From positions 26,134,142-26,198,141 of the forward strand of contig NC_085049.1 in assembly GCF_963662255.1 (NCBI RefSeq): 64,000 bases of DNA. Direction: 5' to 3'. The translations under genes and the position numbers were made by a program. The notes beneath the pieces are model-generated. The model made no database searches, was not told where the DNA came from, and worked only from the letters and a program-made list of their open reading frames with translations. This document shows, one piece after another, positions 13,501-28,500 of this stretch; position 1 is the first letter of the stretch; each line of letters begins with the position of its first letter. Source of the DNA: Cinclus cinclus (lineage: Eukaryota; Chordata; Aves; Passeriformes; Cinclidae).

Positions 13501-16500
13501 GCAAGTCTAAGTCAATATATTTCAGGGGCAAATGCTCCACGCTCTCATTTTCATTTCCCCCCTTCTCTGTTTTTCTGGAAGACTTTTCCTTTCCTGTTTT
13601 CCCATAAACCTGCCAGAGGAAAAAGTGCCATAGGCTCTTGTATAACTAACTGACTGCACAGGGCCTAGAAGTTCCAGAACTCCAGCTTTAAAGGCATTTG
13701 GGAAGTATCACTGGTCACAAATACAGTTTTGAATTTGATATCCAGAAATACCTTTCTTTGCAGGACATGTCCAGATGCACGGAGAGAACTTTGATTTTCA
13801 TGAACATTTTGTGCTGGAACAGCAATATTAATGCTGGCTGCTGAGGGCAAATAAAGAATCTGAGCGTGCAAATTTGGTTGTGCCTGCGGTCGAGCTTGTC
13901 TTTTATGTCTGAGGCTGGCATGTGCTCAGCTGAATCTGGCAGTGCTCCTGAGGGCTGCTGTCTGCAAGCTGCACTGCTTGGTGCCAAGCCCTGCGGGATT
14001 CTCTGGGAGCAGATTTTAGCTTGTACCACCTTTTTTCCAGTTGGGTATTTCACTACTGGCAGTGTTTGGGTTAGTTCTTCACGCACAAGTCTCCCCCAGC
14101 ACGTCTTGTGGCGTGTTTTCAGGCTGTTCTGCTTTGGCTGAAAGGTTATCACTGTTGCAAGGAGTTTTAAGTTCTGGATCTTTCTTTTGGAAATTTGCTG
14201 ATGTGCGTATTCTCTTCCTCCCTCTGGCTGTATCATCTCCCACTCCTCCCCTCCCTTCCTTTTGCCCCTGCCCCTGCCCCATTCACTTCTCTTATTTTGC
14301 AGACATGCATAGCCACCCATGAGTCTAATGGGATTGATATTATAATTGCGCTTATCTTGAATGACATAAACCCTCTTGGCAAATACTGCATGGATTTGGT
14401 GCTTCAGCTCAAGGTACAGTATATGTAAATTTGTTTATCTGAATTGGGGTAGCAACAGAAGACATACCTATGTGAGAGCTCTAGGCAGCCTGACATTTAC
14501 TTAATCTTACCATAGTGCAGTATACTCAGAAGCCTTTGAAAAAAAAAAAAAAGCTTGCAAATGAGTTCATCTCAGCTTCTGAATCCTTATCAGGCCCTCT
14601 GCTACAGGCCTTTTGACCCACTGCTGTGTTGGGACTGTGTCCTCAGCTTTTTTAAAAAAAATTCTATCAATCAGGCATGGCACGGCCAGCATGAAAAGTG
14701 TGTATTGTGGATGTAAAATCTCTCAAGATTGATAAATAGCTACACTGTACAGGCATGCAACAAGTTAGGCATTCTCTCTAAATACCAAACTCTCAAAAAT
14801 TACTTGAAGGAAGTGCTGTGAGAAAGAATAATGCATCAGATGACCTGCAATGCCAAATAAAGTTAAGAACAAGGTTCAAGTAAATTGCACTTTATTTCCC
14901 TTCTCAGTGTCCTCTGAGGAGAAACACAAAGTGTAGAGTCTGAGGGCAAAGCCTAGAGTGGGAGGGTTTGTAATGTAGTTTTGTTCTGTATTCTGGGGAG
15001 AGTTGGACAGGCTTGTAGATAAGTTTCTCCTGCCTGTGTGCCAGTGCATGCAGAGAGGAGCTCTGCAGCTGTACTGTCTGCCAAGCAGGGTAGAATCTGT
15101 CCAGGAGGAGCCCTGGGTTATTGCCTTTTCTTGCCTCCCAAATTAAGTATTTCCATTGCAGATGGTCTGTTTCCTCCCCAGACCAGCAAATATTTTGTGG
15201 TAGCTGCATTGCATCATATTGGCAGCATTATACATGTCTAATAAAATAATTAATATAGCTATATATCATGTACAATGAAACATTGAATCAACAGTGCCTT
15301 GCATATGATTTTAATAATGGTGATTACATTTTTAAATGGCAGTGTAATTCAGGCCCCCCTCTAGCAAAACACTTAGGCAGACATTTAACTTTGAACATGC
15401 AGACAGTTCTTTTGAAGTCCAAATTTCAGTCTCTGTAAAGATGTTGCTGCGTTCACTCCAGTGCCATTTTGATTTGCCATTGTCATGAGGCTAGCAAATG
15501 CTTTTAGAACAGCTTTTCTGTTTGTAGTAACTAAAAATTGAGTGTAGAGACACCTCTGCAAGGACCAGTGTGCTCCTGTTCACTGTGGGCTGGCTGTGCT
15601 CAGACTCATTCAATTAGCAAAAACTGTGGTGATAGCAGAGGTTCAGACTGTGGAAATTATTCAGATTTTTCAGAGTCATTTGTTTTAGTAGGGATGTCTC
15701 AAGGTCAATTTGTCCAAGCCTCCTGCTCAAGCAGGGTTACGTAGAGCAGGTTTCTAAAGACCATGTCCAGCTGAATATCTCCACAGCTGGAGAATCCACA
15801 ACCATTTTGGGCAGCCTATCCCACTGCTTGATCCCTCTCCCAGTATAAAAGTGTTTTCTTGTGTTTAGATAGAATTTCATGGCTGTTTTATTTTGTCTCT
15901 TGCCCTCTCACTGGACACTGCTGAGAGGGGTCTGGCACCCTTTTCTGCATTTCCTCCTATCAAGTATTTTTGCACATTGATAAGATCCATCTAAGCAATC
16001 TGTACTCCAGGCTGAACAGTGTCAACTTTCAGTGGCTCCTTAAATGAAAAGTGTTCCATTCCTTTCATCATTTTTAAGGCTTTTTGTGAGACCCATTCCA
16101 TTATGCCAATATCATTCTTATACTGGAACTGGACACATTCTGGTCAAGATGTGATCTCAAGAATTGGATCCAAATTAAGAAGCTGCTGGTTTTGATTTTG
16201 AGTGGCAACACATTGAAATAATAAAGCAACGAGCTTACCAAGTAATGTTTAACATTGACACTCTGTGAGTATTCATAGGCAACTTTGAAGTTGAAAATAC
16301 ATAAATTTTGCAGTGAAAATACAGAATTCAAAGTAACCAGGCCCATATATTTGCATTTACAAACAATCTCAGACACTGCTTTCAGGGAGCATTGTATGTT
16401 GAACTTACACCCTTCAACCAAAGGAAAGGCAATGCAGAGTTATATTTTCCCATGCCATCTTCATGGATTATATTTTCCAGTGGACTCCTGAATAATTTAG

Positions 16501-19500
16501 TGAGCAGAGCAGACAGTGTTCACTGAGTGCACAGGTGGGCAGTGTTCTATTCTGCCTCTTTTTATTTCAAGTGTGACCCCCTGGCCTTCCTACTGACCAG
16601 TGTGTAAGTCCTGGCACACAGTAAGAGCTCAATATGTGCCACATCTGTGACAGGATGAAGAGACATTGTCAGTCTAAAAGTACAGAGAATCTAAGACAAG
16701 TGTCTTCTTTTTTTTCCCCTCACAACTGTATCTAGTTGCTTCACTCATTAATTTGTTTTTCCAAAGTTTTTATCAGGAGATGAGATGGGAGGCCAGTTAA
16801 AGGTGAAATGAAGAGTAGAAGTGCTTTGGGCTGTGCTGATTTTTTAGCACCTGGAAACTGATTTTTCACAGTACTAATGTGTTATGAACTTTGCTGTATT
16901 TTCGAAGTGATGGATGTCTTTTCTTCAGACAAAAATGGATGTTTGGGATTAGAAATCAGATCCTTGGCTCCCCAAATGTGCAGAAAGTGAGGAATAAGTA
17001 GCCAAATAACCATCTCAAATGCCTGCTGTAATTCTAGACCATGGCAAGGCACTTTTGCTGAGTCAGTAGCAAGAGGCTGGCTGGTGATGACACAAAGTCC
17101 TACTTACTTTCTACCTTTCCCAGCTTCCTGGAAGCTGCAACAGTCTTCTGTCTATCACCAGGGTTGTCTGCACTGTGAAGTGCTTCAAAGTCCTCCTCAG
17201 CCATGAGTGAGTGGATTGGTGCCTTCCTTCTGTTCCCCCCTTTCCTTACCAAGCTACCTGGGAGCCTGCCATGGCCCCTTCCCTTCTCCTCAGTTTGAGA
17301 TCCTACCAATGCTACCACTACTGACTTGGCTACCACTGTAAGGGGAATCTGCAGTAGAAAAGGAAGCATCGTGCTTTTCAGAGCAGCATCCTGTTAGGGA
17401 TCCTCATCAAAATGCTGTCCTCTCCCTCCCCTTGATCTTGTTCACTGTGCACATCAAACTTCTGCAGTGTTGGTCTCAAGGTAAAGAGTCTAATTAGACC
17501 TTCCACATGGATGGTCCCGATTTGATTTGGAAGCAAAAGGAAAGGGACATGGCAAAACTCGTATGGAGTGCTGTTCTGCTTGAGCCAGTCTCAGGTCTTT
17601 TCTTCTCACCTCTTGTTCTTTGTCCTTATCTCATTTCTATGCTGGCAAGCCCAGGCTCCTCTGTCCTGGCTTCCATCTTAGCTCCCAGTCTTCTCCCAGA
17701 AGTTTCTAATTCCCCAGTTATGTTCAAGTATTCATTCTAATCTACTCTCCTTCCATTTACCTTCAGTCTCATCCTTCAGTCAGAGGTGTTTAATCCTCAG
17801 CCTAACACAGCCCTGAGCAAGCTGCTTTGAGCAGGGGCTGGACTGCTGGAATCTTAGTCCAGAGGGCAGCCTTTGGTATGTGGTTTTATGATCCAGTCAG
17901 CACAGTTTTGTGATTCTGTGCTCACCAAGAATAACCCATGTGGGCTTTTAGCTGTGAAATTAGTGTGTTTCTGCTCTATAGTACTTAAATTGTAATTTAT
18001 AAACTGCTTCTGAGTTGGACAAGTTTGACTGGGAGACTACAACTCATGTGATTGTTCTATTGGCCTCTAGTGCTCCATATTTTCAGCTCTACTATCAAAG
18101 CTTGGGGATACAAAGGCTGCTTAAAGCACAAGTTGCTTGAACATATTGGGAATAACATCTGTCTTTTTGCCCCAGTCCCAAAAGCATCTGAACCCTTTTC
18201 CTCTGAAACTGCCCATGCCAATTGTCTGAGGCACACCCTCATTGGCGAAATTTCAGCTGGAATCATTGATAATGGCATTAAGCAGTTGAGAATGAGGTTG
18301 TAGGGTGGGTTGGCAAATTTTCCTGGCCCTTACCTCTTCCCTTGGGACTGTCTCCTGCTTCCAAGTATTCCAACAGCTCAGTCTGTAACAGGGAATGACA
18401 GGGAATGTAACAGGAATGACCTGCTGTGACAGGTCAGCCAAGGCAACCCTGCTCTGCCAGCAAGCAGCCAAACCTCCAGAGCCATTCTTCCTCTCCACTT
18501 CACCACAGCTGATTTAACTGGAAGACAGGCAGGTCTCTGAAGTCTGAGGCACCACTGAGCTATTGTGGCTAAAGCTCATGCTGTGTAATCCTGAGGAGCA
18601 GTCTTGGTGAAAAGCAGCCAGTTGACAAAGCAAAGGTTGTCTTTATATATTCCCCCAGGAATATTTAGCAGTGAAACAAAATCTCAGGAGTGTATGAAAA
18701 CAGTTTCTTTTACAGCCTTTCAAATAATAACCAGTTGGACTTCATAAAAACCAAAGGGGAAGGAAACCTGCCTGAATGATAAAACCTTTTGTGTAATATG
18801 TTTTGTAATTACCTCTGTTGAGTCTCGTTTTAACAGAAAGCAAAGGCAAAAATTGCTAGGTGGGCAATAAGGAAAGGAAATGGAATTAAATTTCTTGTGC
18901 ACAGTCTACAGCAGCACTCTGTGTTGAAGTCAAATATTTTTCAGTGTTTAAAATTTTCCTTCCAATATAGCATGCAGATTTAGTGTTGTGGTATGCTGAC
19001 ATAAAAAAAAATCTATTAAATATGTCAGTAATATAAAAGATGCAAGTGGTTGAAAATCTAACCCACTAAAAAAGTGGTCCTCATAATCTCAGTTAAAACA
19101 AATGCAAGGGTCATTAATCCATGAAAGAGATTTAAAATTGCATTAATTTTGTTTTGTATCTCTAGAACAATGCCTCCAAGCTTTTGCTGGCTATTATGGA
19201 AAGCAGGCAAGACAGTGAGAATGCGGAAAGAATCCTTTTCAACATGAGACCAAGAGAACTGGTGAGAAAGCTTGTGAATATTCATAAATCTTTTGGCTAA
19301 AAAAAATCTGTCATTAAAACATTTTTAAAATGATCTGTATCTAAGCTGAGAAGTGTTGGCAGCGTATGGTGGCACAATGTATCAGGATAGTACTAATTCA
19401 CAAAAAGTACTTTAAAAGGATCAAGCACGCATGATTTCAGTCTTTACGACTTCATTATTTTTATCCATTCCAAGCACTTTTCTGTAATTGTTTCCTAACT

Positions 19501-22500
19501 AAATTATCATATTCTGGTAGACTGTCTTCAAGTACAGTTTGTCAGGGGCTGGCAAATTAAGCTTGTACAGTTTGTGAAGCAGTGCTAACAGAAATGTGTG
19601 TGTAGACATAGAATATATTTAATATACATATATGTTATTTATGTCTCATTAACAAAGAGAGTTCCAAGCAGTTGTTGCTGTGTTTTGGAACAACCCTGAT
19701 GTTTATGGAGGTCTCCAGAAACTTTAAATGAGTTGGAAATCTGGGGAAGTAATTACCAATATGACTTGACTGTATAACAACAGATACTGAGAGATCTGGG
19801 AATTATCGAGGGATTCTGGGGAAGAATCTGGGGGCATCATCCCTGCCCTTAGGCAGAGCCCAACACTTACCTGTTTCAGGGAATCATCACTAAGGTGGCA
19901 TCTCAGCGGGATGAGGCCATCCCTAGGGTGCAGCTGCAGGATCCAGCCTTGTGTGGGGAACCCTATGGTGGTCCTGTAAGAGGCTTTTGAATATTTGGAA
20001 ATTCCCCAGCACCTTGCCCAGATCTTCTTTTCCTTTTTGGTTTAGGTGTGGCTTTTTCCTCTGAAATGGTGTTGCTACCTGCTCCTGCCAGAAGAAGATC
20101 ATGGCTGTACTCTTAAGTGCTGCCCAACACTCCCTGCCATATCTAGATTAGTCTTTAGAAGCATTTGTGAAAATATCTACTCACAAAGACTCAGCATTCC
20201 TGATCCTTTCTCATAGTTGCTGATGAAAAATGTAGCAGTTTGGAGCTTCATAAATCCTTCAAGCTTGTCTTTATTCAGAAAATATTTCTCAGGCTGCTCA
20301 CTCTTCTTGCAGAGCTGCAGGGCACCCATCCAGGCTGGAGCTGAACAAACTGGCTGTGTTCAAACACAGTGTGTTTTTTCCCCAAGAACCACATTTATTT
20401 CATCTGTCCCTGGCTGGGTTTGTGTTGCAGGTGGATGTGATGAAGAATGCCTACAACCAAGGTCTGGAATGTGACCACGAGGAGGAGAATGGTGATGATG
20501 GCATCTCCCCAAAAGATGTTGGCCATAATATCTATATTTTGGCACATCAGGTATGTCTTACTTGTTTGGTGATGGCTCCCAGAAAAACATTACATGGTTA
20601 AACTCACATTGTCACAGGTGGAGTCACTTCAGTGGTAAGAGAGAAGTAACAAAGTGTTTATTGATAAAAAACAAAGTTTGATAGCAGATGTGACAGTGGG
20701 TTAATAAGGTTCAGTGGCAAGGCACATTTGATGCAGGACAGGCTCAGCCAACGCTTTCAGGGAGACCCTCCTGTTGAGTCATGATGTTAAGGAAGGATCC
20801 CCTTGCATTCTAAACTCCTTCTCAGAGGGGAGTTTAGGTGCAGCTGGATCCAGATTTAGTCCCAGCTTTGCCCAACAGTGTATGTTTAAGGATTTATCTG
20901 CACATGATCAACCCTTTACATCATTTAACCATCAAGATTTGATAGTTTAGCATGCTCTTAACCACTTACCAAGAATCTCTTGTGGTAAGGAATCCCTCAG
21001 TCTTGAGCAGCAGCCTTGAAAGCCATCCCCTGCCCAAGGGGAGATCCTGAATATGTTGATCCTCCCATTGAGAAGAAATTTCACACATATTATTTGTGTA
21101 AAAAAATGTAGAGCAAAACAGTGACTGTCCACTTATCTTTGTCTTCTTTTAACATTAACAGATAATTTATATAAATCAACTCATCAATTGTATTACTATT
21201 ACTGGTGTATTTTAAATAGTGCCTTCAGTTGTGATACCAAGCGAACTTGATTTCAGAAGATTCCTATTATTTTAGATATATTACTTTGCTAGTAAGAATA
21301 ATTGGGCTTTTTCACTGCTTTCTCCTTTTGAATTATGCTGTAGTGTCCTCAAGCTTTTTCTGATCACTTTTGTTTCTCTACTGGTAAAGGTAGAATGTAC
21401 ACTGAGGGTTGTTATTTAATGAGCTATTTATTCTTCAGAGTAGCTGGTGTCAAAAATAGTTTGTCTTTCACTTACATTCAGAGTATTGAAAAGTTTTTTG
21501 TAATTGAAAGAATAAGGAACATGAACTTCTTGATTATATAATAAATTACAGCATTTGATATTTCATATAAGGGCCAAATTTAAAAAAATGTTTTTCCCTA
21601 AGTAAGAAGAAATAAGCAGATGGGGATAGGGAGTGTTCCTTATTCATTATGTTTATAAAGTGTTGTTAGAAATTGAATGCTTGGTGGAAAAAAAAAGAAA
21701 AGGAAGCAATCTATAGTTGCAGTAGTATTATGCAATGTTTCTTTCAAACAAGGAATGCAAATAAACAGTTACTGAGTTATGCTGGTGTGCTCACATTGCA
21801 TTTAAATAAATAGGTATTGTTGTTATTATGTTGTTGGTGGTGTGATTGACCCTGTTCTACTCTCGTGCTGTGTGTGGGACTCTACATAAGATCAGAGATG
21901 ACATTATTTTTAGAAAGCATCTTTAGCTTTTTACCTTGTCTGAATTTACTCCTTGTCTGAATGCTTATAATGAAAATTTAAATGCCTGCCAAATCAAAAT
22001 GTTGGTATTTTCTGTCTTCTGCCTACAGTTTGTGTTAAATTACTTAACAGGGTCTGTGACATGGAAAATATGGTTTGGGGGAGTGGAATATAGGCCTAAA
22101 GCTATACATGAAGCAACTGCTGGGTCATTTTACACAAGAGGTCACTGCCAGGGGCACATCAGCTGGCTGAGGTGTACGTTAAGCTCTGTCCCTAGGTTCA
22201 TATCCACAGTGCTGGAGAGGTCCATGGTGCCACTTCAGAGCTATTCCTGATCCATAGCTGGCGTTTCAGTTGCATAAGTGTGGATATTTTTACAGCAACT
22301 TACTGAGCTCCTTCCTGTTCTGTAAAATTAAATGTCATGATTGGCTCTGTAGACTGTAAAAATATCTGTCTTTTTACAAAAAGAAAAAAAAAAAAAAGAC
22401 TGTTTTCCTTTTCTTGCATTTCTGTAACATAGTACATATGTTTACAATTGCTTTGCACCCGTGTCAAGCCCCATATCAAAACAAAGCAATGCAAGGGCAG

Positions 22501-25500
22501 GCAATCTGGGGCCTTTCTGTGTCCTCTGCTAATGAAACACGGCAATTCTTGGCACACACCTGCTGATCTTTGACCCCAAAGTCTTGCCATGTATGCCCTT
22601 TTTGCTCACCCTGGGATGGGCAGGATACGAGCAAGGACTGTCCTCAGTAAGGCCATTGTTGCTGGGTTCCTTTGCTGGCTTCAGTCTCCAAACACCCTCT
22701 GCTTTGCTGTCAGAGTGGCTTTTTGGTGGCTGGGCCTTCTGCTTGGCTTAGCTGATCTGATTTACATAATATTTCTTTGCTGTGGCACTTCATCTGACTT
22801 ACTTTTTTCCTGCAACCAGTGTGACTCTTCAGTCCCTTTACTTACACTTTCTTACACTTCCACTTGCTCTAGTTACAGCTTTTTGGCCCCTCTGTATTAG
22901 CAGAATCAAGACTGGGAGTTCCCCTTTTTGCTGTTCCAGCCTTCAAACACAGACAGTTTATTTTGGGGAGCCCCAACTTTCAGTTTTTGTCGTTGCACTC
23001 TTCAGGGCAATGCTGGGTTCTGCATTTTGTCACCACTACATCCTTCCTTGCCCTTCCTGTGGTTGATTTTACCAGAAGCAAGAGGCATTCTTGTAAATGT
23101 GTGACCCAGAGTGCATAGAAAGTTGTATACATGTTGCAAGCAAGGCTGAGATTTCTTTTAGTAAATCTTCCTTGCAGCTCCCAGCCCCTGCCCTAAATGT
23201 GCACTTGCACATCATGCACACACACAGAGGTGTGTGGGTACAGCAGCAGTGTCATGCCAGTGATCATACGTCTTCCACATGTTTCTTTGTCCTCTCTTTC
23301 CTTTATTTCTTCATCTTCCTCCAGTGTGACACATGCCCTGGCTGTGCTGCTTCCGCTGCACTGACCCTGGGCTGTCTGGGCACGGCTGCTCCTCGATGAG
23401 CAGAGGGGAGAAGGGAAGGCCCCTGGGAGAAAGCAGAACTGAGCTGTCCATGACGAGCTGCCCTGAGCTGCAGCCCTCCTCTGCAGGCTGGTTTTGGGGA
23501 TCCTTCCAGATGTAGCTCTTCAACAGCTGCTTGTGGAGCAGCGGCACAAGCAGTGCTTGAGGTCACATCCTGGAAAAATAAGCCTAAGTTATTGGTAGGT
23601 AGGTAGAAAGGGTTCACAATTCTCTTCAAAATCCACGGAGGAGATTCTGTTTTCTTTCTGTGGTTCAAATGTCATGCTCAGAGCCGAGCCTTGGCCTTGC
23701 TAATTCCTTGCAGTAGTCTCGGTTAAGTGCCAGAGGTGTGTTATGGACACATGGATGGTTATTCCATCACCTCTTACACCACTTCTCTTCCAGCCTCAGT
23801 CAATTGATAAGGTATTTTTACTGCTGTCCTCTTAAGAGATTGTGTTAAATCTGGTCACACTTTGTTTTGCACAGTTAGTAAGACTGTCCAAGAAGAGACT
23901 TCATCTTGATGTGATGTCCCCGTAGGAAATTACAGAAGCTTTTGACACAGCAGCACAAAGAAAAGTTTCGTCCTTGCTCCTTATCTGTAAAAGCATTAGT
24001 GTAGGAGAATCAAGTTTTTAAATGGCTACACAAAGAAAGAAATTAGAAAAAGCTAAAGAAATCCTCTGGCTTTTCAGATGACTGCTTGAGCTGGCTGCAT
24101 GTTAGTCATAACAAAGTACTTCAGAAGTTTGTAAACTAAAACACAGTACTTCATTGGCAATAGTTCTCTGAGGTTCATGAGATAAGGCAGTGATTATAAC
24201 TAGAGGTTCCTGTAGTCTGCATGCACATATATATATGTGTGTATATATATATATATATATGTGCTTCTGTTAACAGAAAATATTTGGAGTTTTTGAGCTC
24301 ATGCAAACTGTCTAAATCAGGCATGAAGCCCAAGCTAGTCCACTGTACCTTTCAGCAGGGACTTTATTCATGAGGGGCACAAGAATGTGAAATAACTTTA
24401 CATAGCTTTTTGCCATCTTTCAGCATGGCAAGAGTGCACTTTCATCTGCCTGCAGAGCTGTGGAGAGACGTTCTTGATCTGGAAGGATGTGAGTGGCAGG
24501 GGGAGTAAGGGAACAAACTGTAACAAAACTTTTAGATTTCCAATGCCTTATAAACTCCTCTGCCTGGTCCCCAATGCTGTGACAGAAGGTAGAGGTAGTG
24601 ATGCAGCGTGTCGCCCCTTTTGTGATGCACATTCCATGCTCTCAGGCTGGCAAAATGTTTTCCCAGTTGTAAGTTTCTGCTTAAATGTTCTGTTGGAGAA
24701 GGAGCACAGGTTTTGGATCTCCACAATGCCTTTATAATTTCCAGGTAAATAGAAGGTTATTTGTTTGGTTGTTTGTTTTTTTGTTTTTTTGTTTGTTTTT
24801 TTGTGTTTTTTTTTTAAGAGATTAAGCTAAAATATTATTTAAATCCCAACCAAGTAAGCTCTATTATTCAATTACCTGGTGCCACCAAGACTTAATGAAA
24901 AATATTTCCTCACCCCATAAGGTTAGAAGAATTATCACTGTCTGATATCAGTGCTCAGCAGTGAAGACAAATTTGAACCAGGCTATCTTCTGATAGACTA
25001 ACACAGCTGGAAGTGTCCTTTCATGTATAAGTTCTTAAAATATACCAAGGAAAAAGAGGTAAATCTGCTGTGAACTGTAAGGTTCTTGCTGCAGGTACTG
25101 CAAGAGACACACATCTTCCTCTCTGGTGCTAATTTTAAATGGGCTGAGCAAAATAAGTCATTCAGCCTTATATATTTGTTGGTATATTAATAACAGAATC
25201 AAGATTTTTTTTTTTCTAACTTGGCAAGCATTATCAAACTAATGTCTTACTGCCATGTTTACTTCATTGCTTAATAGTGTAGACAGATGAAGGATATTTG
25301 CTAACTAGGCAATTGAAATGGCAATAATTGATGGCATGGATTTATACTTTGGGAGTAGGGATACACTACCAGCTATTTTTTAAAAGTTACTGGTTTTGAC
25401 ATTTGAAATAGGAGAAGTTTGATAATGAGACTTGGATATGATACATTCATTAACGATAAAGTAAAGTCAGTTAAAAGTATTTAGCTATCCAAATAGGAAA

Positions 25501-28500
25501 AATTCTAAGAAGCACAAAGCTTTTTGTTTCTGTTGGTTTCTCATTAGTCTGTCTTTCTGTAGCTTTCATCAGATTTGACTACACCCGGGATTGGGACCAC
25601 CTTTAATTTCCACATCAGCACTGTGCCTACAGCTGCACGGTTCTGGGACTCTTACATCCTCCAGCAGAACAAAAAAAAAGACAATAATCATTGTTTCAAA
25701 AATTTTTAAAGAATTAACGTCACTTTTTTACAAGATTTTGGAGCAGTTAAAAGCTCTCAATTATTTCATTTGCCCCTTTTTAAGTAGGTGCTATTACCTG
25801 GTGTTACAGATAAATGCACCAAGGCAGAGGCAGGCACAGACAGCAAGTCATGAGCTGTCATGGGAAGCAAATCTGGCTTGTTTGGTCCCCAGTGCTTTGC
25901 TTTGACTGCTACATTGGCTTCCCTCCTGTGCTCAGTCGATCCCAGCTACTTTGCTAACGTGGAAAGTTGGCATTTATTGGGTAGTGCATAATCACTGAGC
26001 ACATTAGTAATTCGAAAGTCTTTTAGAGACATACCAATGTGTGTTTTTCAAATAAACTTTCCTGTGCTGCTACTGTTATGGGTTGCTGAGGCAAGAAAAC
26101 TTTCATAAGGTAACGGATGCAAATGTGTTCATGTGTGTGAGGGAGGTATTGTAAGGCTTAAGGGTTTTTTTGTGGGTGGTTATTTTTGGTGTTGTAGTTT
26201 GTAGCAGTTCCTGGATTTCCTTCACTTAGCTGTATTTTAACTTTTAGACAGATTCACGTAGACCTTTGTCCTTCTTTTCCCTTGAGTATGTGTGTTGTGT
26301 GTATAAAATAAAGGACAGTTATTAAAACTTACACTAAAAGGTAGGTGTGGATTCTTGTACTCATCCATTTTTCTTGACTTGAATATAATTCAAGCCAGGT
26401 CAAAGGTTTCCATGGCAAGACCTTATTTATGATGGGTGCAGATCTTCCATGACTTCATGTGTGAGGAAACAAGAAGTAACACTGCAAATGTGAGCCTCCA
26501 AACATGGAATGGGATCATTGCATGTGACTCCTCCAAAGCCTTCTGAACTGAGTGGGTTGTTGCAGGCTCACCACACATTGTCCCATATGAAGTGTGATGG
26601 TGGTCAGGCATAAATTCTGGGTGAAATTTGACTTTTTAAAAAGAAATATTGCTGAAGAAGGCAGAAATTAATTGGTCAGTAATATGCATTGACAACCACT
26701 TTCTCTAAGAGACAGCAGAGAAGCACCTGAAAGGCTGTTTAGGAGAGGGAACTGGTGGGACCAGTTTACAACCCAGTAGTCTGCAGTGGGCATGAACTGG
26801 CTGAAATTATAGCATCATGGTTATACCATGGAACTAAGATGAACAGATGACAAGTGGAAAAGTCTTGCAAGAACACCTTCACCCTTGATAGTGGTGTTGC
26901 CATTACTGGCCCCTAACATTTGCCTAAAAGAAATCTCCCTGTCCCTGTGGGAGATGTGAGTTCCCAGAGCATTTTGCTCTAGAAGATAGGCTCATCCAGT
27001 TGGGAAGCAGCTTTGAGCTCAGGCAAGGATCCTCCAGATGAGCTGAGGTCTGGGGACCACACTGGTTCAGTGAACTTTTTAAGTTTGCTGAGTTCTTTCT
27101 GCTCATCTTCTGCCTCAGGTAGTTGCACATCTGTCTTTACAAAACATTAGGTTGTGTCTAGGTTCTGATGACAAAGATGTTCAGTTGATTCTGTTTTGTG
27201 AATGAAGTGTCTATGTTCATTTGAGTTTTTACACATCTCTGACTGGTACACTCTCAAAAAATAAAAAATGTTTAAGTGAATGAGACTAAGACTTTGGAAT
27301 AAAAGACCAAATTGAGTGCAAATGTAGATGGCTCACATCTTGTGTAGAAATGACCACTGTCAAATTGTGCAGCTGACGTGGACAAGAAGCAGGTATTGTT
27401 GGAGATTGTCCTCCCAAATACCAGATGACAAATAGAGAAAAACATTGTACACAATTAAATAAATAGGACTACCTTTTGAGGCCAGAAGATGATGGACTCG
27501 ATCCTGTAGGATAAACCTGTCCTTCAGGATGAATGTCTCTGAGTTTTTGCGATGAGGATGCTCTCTTTCTGCGGGACAGGTAAAATTTTTCAAGCTAAAA
27601 GATGTCATTTTTTGCAAGGCTATTCTGAGATTGCAATTTTTTGGTGGTTTTTTGTTTCTCTGTCCTTAACAGAGAAACTCTTGCTGATAGCAGTGCCAAA
27701 ACAAAAGAGCTAACGGGAACCAGTCCCAGGAACCGTGACTGTCAGGGGACTCGTAAGCTTGGCTGCCAGACTTGAAACTTTTCATGGAACTTTTATGCTC
27801 CACATGTTGTTTTGTAGTTATCATCCTGATGAGACAGGCTATGGCATCAAAATGACACCGGCTAATTAAATGTCAGGAGAATCAGAAGATGTTGCAAGGC
27901 TTTTACACTGAGATTGCCAAGATTGAAACAGAAGCCAGTGACGCACATCACCCTCCTTGTGGCTCATTAGGATGGGATATAACTCTACGTTCAGCCAGCT
28001 TCAGGATGGAGAGACACTATGGAAGCTGCCATGAGGGCTTGACACTAATGAGCACCTGAAAGGTTAAATAAACATCTGTGGTTGATGTTAGGTCTCAGGT
28101 TATAACCTTGGCAATTTGTCCTCTGATGTTTTCTTTTTCACCCCTTCTCCTTGGAAGCATTTACCTCAGAATCCTGTTCTGGCTTTCATAGGGATTTACA
28201 TGGTAACCTCTGTTTTCCATCTGGTGTTGTGCTGACTTAGGCTGCTAAGAGTTGCTAGGATTCAAGCTAGAGCTTTTTTGCCATAGGTTGGCCACAAAAT
28301 CTTCAGCTTATTTTATTTTTTCTGGTTCTGCTTCTCTAGAATAAGATATAGTATCTATTCTACATATGTGCGTGATTTATTATATATAATGTTAATGAGG
28401 GATATATCCTGTTTGACTGTGGCAACAGTGCATTTCACTGGTCCACAGGTGGCCTTAATATTTCTGCTTTGTGGGTTTCTTCTTCTATCTTTAACTTCTG

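Larger units (their letters stand above)
14414..19165 (+). other. ITPR2 intron (4,752 bp)
   Basis: GT-AG intron between window exons 6 and 7. It holds two CR1 fragments (about 15690-16160 minus, 17805-17922 plus) and an A-run near 14539-14551. A minus-strand 89-codon frame at 17100-17369 was inspected and not recognised. Confidence 0.9.

Noticed and set aside
13715..14320. 201-codon minus-strand open frame
   Set aside because: It overlaps an ITPR2 exon, has no recognisable family, and its composition changes along its length. Treated as chance.
17100..17369. 89-codon minus-strand open frame with a hydrophilic C-terminal half
   Set aside because: Considered as a processed pseudogene, but I cannot match it to any gene and there is no poly(A) remnant.
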